Below are positions 46,901-64,000 of a stretch of DNA of 64,000 nucleotides, piece by piece; position 1 is the stretch's first letter, and each line of letters starts with the position of its first letter. Under the pieces are notes generated by a model, which was given only the letters and a program-made list of their open reading frames with translations, was not told where the DNA came from and ran no database searches. The stretch lies in the NCBI RefSeq assembly GCF_014898055.3, contig NW_023601433.1:89661106-89725105 (forward strand), in the 5' to 3' direction. The position numbers were made by a program, and so were the translations under genes. Origin of the DNA: Talpa occidentalis (lineage: Eukaryota > Chordata > Mammalia > Eulipotyphla > Talpidae).

Positions 46901-47699
46901 CGGCCGCCACCGGCGAAGTTCATGTTGACCAGCTTCGAGTGACGGGCTCGAGTGCAGGCTGTGGGGTTCCTTGCAGAACAGAAAATTAGGCCGAGAAACT
47001 AGACTTAAAATGGACAGGGAAGGCCCAGCAGGTGGACCGGGGAGGCCGTGGGAGCCGGGGGCGCCGGGGGGCCGTGCGTGTGGGGATTCGTGCCAGAAAG
47101 AGGGTGACTGGCGGCACTGCCTGCCCCTCTCCTGCTGGCCTCAGGGGCTGTGTTAAAAAGGCCCCATGAGGCCACCCTCTGGCCAGGGCCACAGAGCCGG
47201 CGGGGAAGGGCTGGGCCGACGCCTTCTCTCTCGTGCCGGAGAGCCTGAGAGCCGGGGACGCACACGGGCTCCCCGCTGGCCCTGCCTGCTCCCCACACCC
47301 TCGCCTCTGATCTGCCGTCCTAGGGGCGGGCTCCGGGCGGGCTCGGCCCTGCCGTTCCCACTCACCTCTCGTGGGGGCTGCTGCCTTTCCGGCCCTGCTT
47401 CCCGCAGCGCGTGGGGCGACAGGCCTTAACCCCAGCGGGATTCAGAACCAGTTTCCCGAGTCCGGTCCACCCTCCGTGTCAGCAGCCGCTGGCAGATGCC
47501 CGGGCGTGAGGACCGACACGCCCTCAGCGAGGCAGACTCCGGCCTCGGCTGTTTCCCTGGGCCGGGAAGCAGGGGCGCCGAGGAGGTGCGGATTTCCGGC
47601 TCACGCGGGCTCTCAGCACACGCGCACCCGCTTAGCGCTGCTGGCAGGACGGGCCTCCCTCCCGGAGAAGCCCCCCCCCCCCATAAGACAACGCAGACG

Positions 47700-47900
47700 C
47701 GTCTCTTTGATCGCGGGAACAGTAGCTTAATTGCCTCGGCCATTTAGCAAGCAACCAAATGCTCTGATAGGTTTGCTAATGAAATGTTTCATGCTATCTG
47801 CATCCTTTGAGGGGAGAAGAGAAAGCAAGCTCACCCCAATCTATAAATCAAGTTAAATTATTCCCACTCCTTTCTCGGGAGACTCCTTCGCCCGCCCCGT
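47700..47900. promoter_or_regulatory. AT-rich block with clustered TAAT cores
   Basis: Abrupt switch from GC-rich DNA to sequence with TAGCTTAATTG, TTGCTAATGAAATG, CATGCTATCTGCATCC and AAGTTAAATTATTCC. No repeat similarity recognised. Resembles developmental enhancers in composition; function is inferred. Confidence 0.35.
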
Positions 47901-48808
47901 GTTCTATTATCTGCACGAAACAGACGCCGGCCCAGGGAGCGGTGACAGGACCTCCGAGCAGATGTAACGAAGCAGTTGCAAAGAGCGCCCCGAAGAAACG
48001 GAGCCGCTGATGCAAGAGCTCACGCCCCTCCCCGCTCTCCAGACCCGTGTGGGGCCCCCGCCGAAGCAGCAAGCTATGTCTGGGGGGTTCCCCAAAGGGG
48101 CCACACCAGGAAACGCGGCTGGTGGCCAGATGTGGCGCCGGGAGTTCTTTGGGGGGCCGGGGGAGGGGAGAGGAGGAAGCGCAGGTGCAAGCTCGGATGT
48201 CAGTGGGAGCAGGAGCAGGGATGGGGGGTTTGCCCTCCTGGGGCTGTTGCCTGCAGAGATGTTGCTGCGGCAGCGAGGACGTTGCTCAGGGTCTCCCGCC
48301 CTGGGGGTGCTCCCTGACACGGGGCGGCGGCCGGAGTCCGGCCTCCCACACCTGCCAGCCCTGCGCTCTGCGACTCCTTCTCCCACAGCCAGGGGGCAGC
48401 ACGAGGCTGCTGGGCGGCGCGGCCGTGGGGCCCCGGCTTCAGCCCACACCTGCCGGGGCTGCCCTGGCTCTCCCGGCTCTCCCGCCCTCCGCCATCTTCC
48501 CGGGCACATCTTCTCGGAGCCCCTGGTAGCGACCCATCACCCCGTTGTCTCCAGCAAGCTCCTCAGGAGAGAATGGCACTTGCTGGGGCGGGGAGGGAAA
48601 GACCAGTCGTCTCAAGAGAGAAGATACGCGGTCGGCTGCGCGCCGGCCAGTGCCAGCAGCTGCCCGGCGTCATTTGTTTCTCTGACGTGTCCAGGCAGTT
48701 CATCATCACGCCCGCCTGCGCCCAAGTGTTAAACTAGAAAGGGGGGTGCCTGGCTCTAGTTTCTGTGGGCACCCACTGCATGTCTCTCGTGAACCCTGCA
48801 TTCCCCGC

Positions 48809-49244
48809 TGCAGGGGCAGGAGGCCGCAGGGCGGGTTCCCCATGACCCGAGCAGACGGGGTGAAAGAGGAGAGTGTCCTGGAGCCCTCGGTGGGTTTCAG
48901 GCTTTTATTAGGATTTACCAGGAACATGGCAGGCAGGGGTGCCGGGAGGCTGGCAGGCTCCCAGCCCCCAGCAAGTCTTCCCTCTTTCTGGGCTCCCCGG
49001 CCTTCTCTCACATTCTCCGCTTCTCTCATGGTTCTGCTTCTCGTGGTTCTTCTGTTTGTTCTCCTGGCATCCCCGTGACGCCGCCCTTGAAAGCCCAGGC
49101 TCCGCCCAGGTGAATCCCATCTCCCTAGGCCCACCCCCTGCTCCAGGTGCCGCCATCAGGCATGTGGTCAGGACCGCAGGATCCCTCATCCATCCTGATG
49201 GCGGGAGGGCAGGGAAGCCTGATGCTTTTTCACTTCCCTACACA
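48809..49244 (-). repeat. Family-A solo LTR, intergenic copy
   Basis: Same family as the 28.9, 30.4 and 36.7 kb copies: TGCAGGGGCAGG at the + side edge, TTTTATTAGG (complement of the polyadenylation signal) at 48903, GGCTTTCAAGG-type U3 without the TATA, and CTTCCCTACA at the far end. The target duplication is unclear (CCCGC left, CACGC right if the edge is 49244). Confidence 0.8.
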
Positions 49245-50162
49245 CACGCTCAAGATGGACGGTGGGGGAGGTGGCCAGGCCTTTACCCCGCCGCCCCTGC
49301 AGCCATCACCTGCGCCTCGAACACCGGCAGCTCCCGGAGCGCGGGGCGGGCCTGATGGGGGACACCTGGGGCACGGTGCGGCTGCGGGAGTGGGTGCAGC
49401 TGCGCCTGGAGGCGGCGCCACTCAGAAGCGCCCGAGAGGGCGAGGCCACGAGAGCACGCCAGCGAGAGCCCAGGAGTAAGGTTCTCCGGGCGTGCAGGCC
49501 CGCCAGGCCCCCGGCCCCCAGCCTGCGAGCTCGCCCCACAACAGCTGGCGCAGAAAGGGCATTCAAGCCCAAAAAAGCCGCAGAGGCCCCAGACTCTCGT
49601 TCCCCGTCTGCCCGGCTGGACGGAGCAGCTGCTGGCCAGCTGGGCCACACAGGCTGCGCCGGGGCCTGCGGCAGGCAGAGCCCCCAGGACGCGGCCACCG
49701 ACCCTGGCTGACCTGGAAGGTAGGGAGACGGCTGCTGCGGGGGTTCCCCACGCCGAGCCGGTACCGAGGGCGGCTCTAACGGCTGCACTCAGGCCGGGCA
49801 CTGCGTCCAGGCCGGGCGGGCTGATTTGAAGCTGGGGAGAAGGTGCACCCCACTTGGCTGTGTGGCTGTGTCTCTGGTAAAGGGGGGTCTTGGTTCAGCT
49901 GCTGGCCCGAGAGCTGGATTCTGCTGTGGAGACGCCGCTGTTGGCTCCGGGCGGCTGTGCACACGCGTTCCGTAACCTAACAGTGGCTGAGACTGGGCTC
50001 AGACTGGCACGTCCTGCTCTGTCCAGACACCCCTGGCCCCGTCACGCTGTGCCCAGGAGCCTCAGGGGGCAGGGGTCCCGTCCACAGCCACACGCTCCTG
50101 GGCGAGGGGACACGTCCAGCGACGGTGTTGCCAGCAGAGCTCGTGGGAGCACCCCAGGTGAT

Positions 50163-50570
50163 GGCGGCGGGAGAGCGGGGGTCGTGGGCCCGCGTGTGCG
50201 CCGGGTGGGGAACAGCAGCCGCCACCAGGCCGTGGGGGTTCCTGGAGCGAGAGGACAGAGCTGACGGCGGGAGGGGCCGGGGCGGAGGCCGCTGACCCCG
50301 GCCTGTCTGCCTGCGCGGCCGCACGGCCCGCTGCCCACGCGCGCACTGTCCTCCGGGCGCCGGGACGTTTCCTGGCGGTGTTTTCTGGGCCCTGCGCCGG
50401 GAGCTCGCTCGAGGCGGGGGCTGGCTCAGCCACGCTTCGGGGAAACGCGGGTCCTTTCCTGGAGCTGATTTGTTGCTTCTGTCCCCGTGTTGTTTAAACT
50501 CACTTTCCCGTGTCTCAGCCTCGCCCGCCCCCAACTCCTCCTTGGTCTCCGCTCCTGCCAACGCGGGTGC
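50163..50570. repeat. Duplicated segment, copy 2 (uninterrupted)
   Basis: Paralogue of 30083-30835 in the same orientation. It lacks the LTR and carries the pre-insertion site at 50499-50503 (CTCAC against GTCAC). It has a 24-base insertion near 50311-50335 and 33 bases near 50511-50543 not present in copy 1. Confidence 0.88.
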
Positions 50571-53500
50571 TGGGTTGGTGGAGGGTCCAGGAACCCGCCC
50601 TGGGTCACGTCCCCGGGGCTGAGGGGCTGGATGTGGGAGGAGCTTCTGCCATGGCGGGCTGCTGGGCAGGGGGCCCCACCGGTAGGGGGCAGGACTGTGC
50701 TATGGGGCTCCCTCCTGCCACCGCGGGGCTGCAGAGCGCAAGGGGCCATCAGTGCTCGTGATTGGGCCTTGCTGCTCAGGTTTGGGGTCCTTTGCTGCGC
50801 CTGAGGCGAACCCACACACACCGGGGGCACACACTGCTCACCTGTGCCCAGGCCAGCGCCCGATGGCGACCGTGTCCCAGGGCGCGCGACCCAGGTAAGG
50901 GCGTCAGGCGACCCCAGGCCCCTGGCCTGCCCTGCCCAGCAGGTGGTCCCATCACACCCTCCTTAAGACCCTCGGGCTGGCCTGTCCCCCCTGCTGTGGA
51001 GGAGACAGCCCCTCCCACTCTGGGGCTTCCAGAGCCGCAGACTCATTATTTCACCCAAGTGCACATTTTTTTTTAACCACAGTTATTTTCAATTCCCTTC
51101 GGGGAGCCTGGGGCTTTGCATATTCCTTGAGGCCATTTAGAACCGGGAGGGTGGAGATCTTGTTTGTGTATCCAGGGAGGAACATACAAATTGGGAAGTC
51201 TGCCAGGTGCAGGCTCAGCCCCGGCCCCTCCAGGCTGGGAGACCATCAGCTGGCACGTGGCCTGGGGACGCAGAGGGCCACGTGGAGGGAGCAGGTGTCA
51301 GCAAGCTGTGTCCCTGCAGACTGGGGGGGGGGGGTCAGGACGTGTCCTGGAGGACCAGAGGCGCTGTCCTGGGTGGTGGGCACAGACAGCTCTGCCAGCG
51401 GTGATCAAGCGCGCAAAGGGGAGTTACTCTGGGCATTAGCGCACTCTGGTGCCTTGACAGACCTTCCCAGGCTGCCGTTGTCCTACGACGTGGGGACTGA
51501 AGTCGCTGCCCTCATTTCCAGACTGTCCACCTGTGGGCGAGAGTCCAGTTCCTGCCTCCCTCTCCCCTCGGCGCAGCCTGCCCTCCGCTCCAGGCGGGGA
51601 GGCCGTGGTGGGCTCGGGCGGCGGCACGCGGAGTGGAGGCCACGGGTGTCAGTGGCTCTGGCTCCCAGGAGGCTGCCTGGGTGGAGCAGAGGCAGCACAC
51701 AGCTGAGGGGGTGTCAGGGATGTCGTTTTTGGGGCCAATGGGTCTGGAGTGCGGGGTCCTCGGGTTCCCTCTGGGAAAGGTGTCCCTAGAGCTCCTTTTC
51801 AGCGGCACCTGCGCGTTCCCAGGTGAGTTTGGTTGAGGCAGAGACGTTGGTTGTATTTAAAGGGCAGGTTTATTAGGGAAGGGACGGGAGAGTAAAGGAC
51901 ACCACAGACACAGCGGGCAGGACGAGCTGCCCGAGAGGGACGGGTCTGCTGAGGGGCCTGTGTGCCCGCAGGCGGGGCCTCGAGGGGAGCGGCCTCTGCT
52001 GAGGGTCAGTGAGGAGAAGCCCCGGCAGGTGCAGGGTGCAGGGCACAGGCGGGTCGGAGGCCGCTGCCCTGCGGAGGGAGAGAGCTGGAAAAGCAGCACC
52101 TGCAAGGGCACAGGCGGGCAGAGACTGCACCCATACAGTCTTTTTCTCTGTTGGGGGGGGTGTCACTCCTGAGCCTTCGGCCTGTTGCTGATTCTGGACA
52201 GCTCTGCAGACTCTGAAAGGGACTGGAGATCCCACAGTGGGCTCCATCTCCATGTCTTTACCCTTGGGCCTGTGCTCCGGACACTCCCACAGCTCCTGGC
52301 ACCTGCGTGGGTCTTATGCTTTGTGATCAGAGCGTTGGGGCCTGAGCACCTCTGTCCCTGGGGCTGGTCAATGGTTGTGCTAATCCCTCTATCCCCGCCT
52401 CTGGCTCTTGGCACCGGGGGAGCCAGGGTCCTGGTCTGGTGGTGCCTCCTTTCCAGTTATTCTATTCGTGTCCTCCATCACCCACCCAGAGCACCCAGGG
52501 GCCCTCCCACCGAGTTCCGGCCATCGCAAGGGTTATGGGTCCCCGCTTTAACGCCGTCTCTCCACACCAAAGAGCTGGCTGCTGGGCAGAGGCCCCTGGG
52601 TCTCCTGAGGTCACCCCAACCTTGTCAGGAGGCAGCCGGGCACCTGGTGTGACACTCTGGGCACCCCAACAGGGAAGCGGGAAGCAGGCCCCAGCTTGGG
52701 GCTCATGAGGCTGCAGAGAAGTGTCAGCAGCAGGTGAGGGGCCCAGGGCAGCTGGGAGGGGGTGAGCACTGGCCACCAGCCTCGCCGCAGGAGTTGGGGA
52801 CCCCAGAGGGCCTTGTAGAGCCTGACCACTGGAAAAAGCATCTCTGGGGTGTCCAGCTTAGTGACCTTCCACCTCACGGGGCTAAAATCCAGACGGGGTG
52901 AAGCACCTGGCCCCCACTGTCAGTCTCGGGTCCTAGCTCCGGGCAGCAGAGGCCACGCTGCGGTCTCAGCCTGGATGCTGCCCCTGCCACTTGGGAGCGT
53001 GGCCTGACAGCTCTGTCCACTGCTCCCTGGCCCTCAGCGGCCAGCAGGCCAAGGAAAGGGGGGCCCCGAGGGACCCCCAGGCCCGCCGCAGCTCCAGGGT
53101 GGGGGGGCCTGTGGGGAAGCAGGGCTCTGGGGATGCTGCCAGCAGCTGGCAGACGCAGGTCTGGGCCACCTAATTAGCTGGCATCACCGGCCAGGGCCCC
53201 CGGGGCTCTCTTCGGGCTGGTAATGAGAGCCACAATGAGGTCCCAGGAGACCCCTGACGGCGTTTGTTCTGCTCCAGGCCTCATGGGCAGCCAGGCTGGC
53301 AGATCATTAAAGGGGAGAGGAAAACTTGGGGGTGAATGCGGCCCCCACCCAGCCCCGTTCCCACCAGCCTGGAGGCCTCTCAGGACCAGACGCTGTCAGC
53401 CCGGCGGCCCTGGGCGCTGACCCCACATTAACTGGGCTGGGCAGGCAGTACCGGGCGATAAATCCCCCAGGACGTCGGTGGTGCCCAGACGAAGGTGGGC

Positions 53501-55059
53501 TTCATGCTGAGCAGGGTCTGTGGGGCCTCCAGGGCCCCCCCCGCGGGAACCCAGGCCCCCCTGACTGGTTTTCACGTCAACAGGCAGGTCCCAGTATTTG
53601 GGGCGGGGATGGGGGCCCGAGGGGATGCCCCGTCTTTTCCCTGGAGATTGGAAAATGCAGGGGCGAGGCTTCACGCACAGAGCAGAGACGGCGAGGGTGG
53701 GGTGGGAGGTCCCAGAGGGCCACCTGGGGGGACGGGCTGTTACTTCCTGCTGTCCCCACCAAGGGGGGACCCTGCAGCCGGCCGCCAGGCCCCCGGGAAG
53801 GAGTGGGGGAGCTTCGTCCTCCACGTGCTGCTCGCGGAGACTCTGGCTCAATCCTGGCTCCCGCCAAGGGCGCCGAATCTGAGGACGTATTTCTTGGCCC
53901 GGGGCGGGGGCCGCGCAGCACCCCCACGCGGCTGGGCAACGAGGTCACGTGACTGAATCCTGCTTCCCCAGCGACTGCTGGATCTGTTAGGCCAGAGGTG
54001 TCTCCCTTACTGTGGTCTGGAAGCCGTTCCGTGTCAGCCCGCGCATCCCCCCGCCCCCCGAAGGTCCTCCGGTGTCTGCTGGCTCTCGAGGGGCGGCTCT
54101 GGTCACAGACGCGGGGCGGAGAGCAGGGCTGGGCCTTTCTCTTCTCCGGGACTTGTGTCCTATGGGGGGACACACCAAGCACGAGCAGACACCTGGGGGT
54201 GCACGTCCAGAGCGTGGAGAGCCCCGAGGGTTGGGGCAGGCGGTGGGGGGGTGCAGCCTCTGGCAGGTGGGGGAAAGCTGCACCCTGCACCAACAAGGCG
54301 ACGTCTGAGCCGCCCCAGGGGTGCCCAGGGCCCGAAGCAGGACAGGTCGGGGAGAACAGCCCCGGAGGAGGCCTGGCGGGGCCAGCTCCAAGGTGGGGGG
54401 GCGGCTTTGCCAGAGGGGCGGGCGGAAGGCGGGGTGTGGGGTCAGCCGGCAGGAGGGGCAGGCGGGGGCAGCGCTGCCATGGACAGCCCCCGGGGAGCAC
54501 GGTTCAGACCCCCTCTGGACCGACGGGCTCTGAGCTGGGGAGTGACGGGATCTGAGTTATGTTTTTAAAAGGTCCTCGGTCAGTTTTCATGTCACCAGCG
54601 CTGACAATCTGCTTAGCAGACGAAGCCCCCGACGCAGGGAGTGCAGGGGCGTGAGGAGGCCCCGGCAGACACCGGCCAGTGTCGTGGGGTGACGGGATGC
54701 CAGGGACACGCTGCGAGACCGGGCTGGCTGGGCGGGACTCGGGGCAACCTGGAGCACTTTGGGCCCCGCGGCCAGAGGGCGAGGCGTGCCACGTGCGGCC
54801 ACGGGGTTGGGAAGGGCTCTCGCGCCCCGTGTGCCTGGTTCCAGCGCCTTCCTGGGTGTCAGGAGGACACAGTGCATGGCGGGGGGCCCTGGGGCAGGTG
54901 GGGGCACCTGCTCGGCAGGACTGCGTCCGTCTTAGGGCGGAAATCGCTGCCCTCGGAGTGGGCAGGAGGGGGCCCCAGCTGCGTCCTCACTCACCAAAGC
55001 CGGACGCCGGCCCGCGGGAGGCCGGTAGGAAGACAAGGACAGCCGCCGCCTCAGTGCAA
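50571..55059. other. Convergent intergenic region, right part
   Basis: No supported gene. Contains an uncertain - strand retroelement-like stretch (51860-52650) with a polyadenylation signal. The remainder is GC-rich and unrecognised. Confidence 0.6.
51860..52650 (-). repeat. Possible - strand retroelement or transcript end
   Basis: CCCTAATAAACCTG on the - strand (AATAAA as the complement of 51869-51874 and flank) follows a CTCTCCCGTCCCTT pyrimidine tract, as in many LTRs. No terminal repeats or duplication were found. It could also be the end of an unannotated transcript. Confidence 0.3.
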
Positions 55060-56391
55060 ACTTTATATTTACAGTCGGTGGGTTTATAAATATGTCACAT
55101 TCTTACAACCTACAGTCCACTCTGCCCCGCCGAGAGGGGCCTCCTGGCAACATGGCTGGCGGGGGACAGGGCTGCCGGGCGCACCGGGGCCTCGCTCAAG
55201 GCGCAGTTTAATCACGGCCAGACGGAGGTCGGCTCGGGCAGGGGCAGCGGCTCAGGGCGCCGGCCCCGGGTCAGGAGGGCAGCAGGCGGGCAGTGCCCCC
55301 CTCCAGAGGGGAGGCGGCTGGGGGCGGGGGGTGTCTGTCTCATCCACTGTCTAAGGATTCGCTGCTACGCACGGGGTGGGGGGGCGAGAGGAGAGCGAGA
55401 GACAGACCGGGGGAGGCAGAGGGAGGAAGAGACAGAAAGACACAGAGGAGGAGGCATCGGGAGCAGCGCTGAGGAGCCAGGGACCAGATGCAGGAGACGC
55501 GCGCTGGCTTCATGGTGCCTCCTGTCCCCGACCTGCCAGGGCCGCGCAGTGGACCCGCCCCACCTCCCCCGGGCACAGCCCTCCGACGCCCCCTCTGCGC
55601 TGGCTTCCGTCCGAGGCACTTGAGGGCGTCCCGGCTCAGGCCTCCCCAGGGCACGATGCCCGGCGTGCTGCCCACCGGTTGGGGTAGGGTCTGGCCCCCA
55701 CTCACCCACACCCTGCACCCACACCTGAGTCCTCAACCAGCCCGGGACCGTTACGAGTGTCCGCAGACCCGGGTTTCTCTGGGCAGGCCAGGGGCATGGA
55801 GACCCCCCCCTTCCTCATGACTGCAGGAAACTGCCCCACTGTCCCCGGGACCGAAGACCCCCCCTTTGCAAATACAGGGGTGCCCAAGCCACAGGCTGAG
55901 GCCTGCTAGCTTGTTCTTGATGCCTGGCCGCAGCGATGTCTGCAGCCGTGGTGCCCATGGGGCCTGGGCTGGCTGGCGGTGGGCACCAGCAGCTGGGAGG
56001 TGGCACGGGCAGGCCTCCCGGGAGCCCGGCGGCCCCGTCCCTGCTCACCCGCAGCCCGCCTGCCTCAGCCTGGCCTGGCGTCCCCGTGTGTCCCTGCGGC
56101 CGGGCGCGGTGGCGTCACCACACCCAGGGCGCGCTGATGCTGCGGGAGACTGTCCCCTCCCGGGACTTCCCAGAGGCTCAGCCACTCACAAGTCTCAGGA
56201 ACCTTCCACGGGTGGGAAATCTCAAGCTCGGCAGCCCTGGGGGCCCCTGGGGGGAAGGCGCGTCCCTCCCTGGTGCTGAGCCAGGGCACCTCAGGGGCTC
56301 TGCAGCCCCCTGTCCTGCGTTGCCCCCCAGGGCTCGTGGCCACAGCCCCGCACTAAAGGCCAAGAGGTGAGAACAGGCTGTGGGGTGCAGC
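55060..56391 (-). terminator. TMEM132D: Probable TMEM132D 3' UTR and polyadenylation region
   Basis: Between the stop and 55060 no further coding is seen. At 55062-55115 the GC-rich DNA gives way to an AT-rich stretch. Read on the - strand it has ATTTATAAA, then AATATAAAG, followed by a short GC-rich flank. No exact AATAAA is nearby, so a variant hexamer (AATATA or TATAAA) at about 55065-55075 is proposed as the signal. This gives a UTR of about 1.3 kb. The end is inferred. Confidence 0.5.

Positions 56392-64000
<7,609 letters not shown>

Larger units (their letters stand above)
42200..48800. other. Convergent intergenic region, middle part
   Basis: GC-rich, no supported exon. Contains a 13-bp minisatellite (43859-43936) and an AT-rich block (47700-47900). 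Long open frames here follow from low stop-codon frequency at high GC. Confidence 0.65.

Noticed and set aside
53577..54500. 307-codon - strand frame in the intergenic region
   Set aside because: No domain, no splice or polyadenylation support; Pro/Gly/Arg/Ser-rich as expected by chance at this GC content.

Overview
This window is mammalian nuclear DNA: short exons with GT/AG splice signals in long GC-rich introns, tRNA-derived SINEs with target-site duplications, 5'-truncated LINE-1s, an MLT1-type LTR, MIR fragments and microsatellites. The SINE family and an apparent absence of Alu or B1 elements suggest a laurasiatherian placental. A bat is possible, but I cannot name the species from the sequence alone.

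Two protein-coding genes face each other tail to tail. On the + strand, eleven coding exons between 3934 and 39378 encode GLT1D1, a GT4-type (GT-B fold) glycosyltransferase. Only the first ~68 coding bases are missing, presumably in an upstream exon. The frame is open across every junction and ends at a TAG, with an AATAAA 186 bases further on. On the - strand, four coding exons between 62673 and 56392 encode the C-terminal part of TMEM132D, a single-pass neuronal membrane protein. They cover the end of the ectodomain, the transmembrane helix and the cytoplasmic tail. The rest of TMEM132D lies beyond the right edge. GLT1D1(+) followed by TMEM132D(-) matches the order on human 12q24.33, which supports choosing TMEM132D over its paralogues. 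The two products have no known joint function, so the pairing is positional.

Layout: 1-3933 is 5' GLT1D1 intron with a solo LTR. 3934-39588 is the GLT1D1 body, carrying six SINEs, two antisense LINE-1 fragments and a cluster of antisense solo LTRs in the last two introns. 39589-55060 is a convergent intergenic interval with an MLT1 LTR, a CpG-dense block, short minisatellites, another solo LTR and one copy of a ~0.35-kb duplicated segment. 55060-62673 is the TMEM132D 3' end. 62674-64000 is TMEM132D intron.

I found no new protein system, CRISPR array, operon or structural RNA gene. The most informative non-coding observations are these: a family of ~380-430-bp solo LTRs with readable 5-bp target duplications, one with a paralogous empty site 20 kb away; a 97-bp near-perfect inverted repeat beside that copy, with shared derived mutations that removed the LTR polyadenylation signal; a second LTR family; and several AT-rich, repeat-free blocks that may be conserved regulatory elements.
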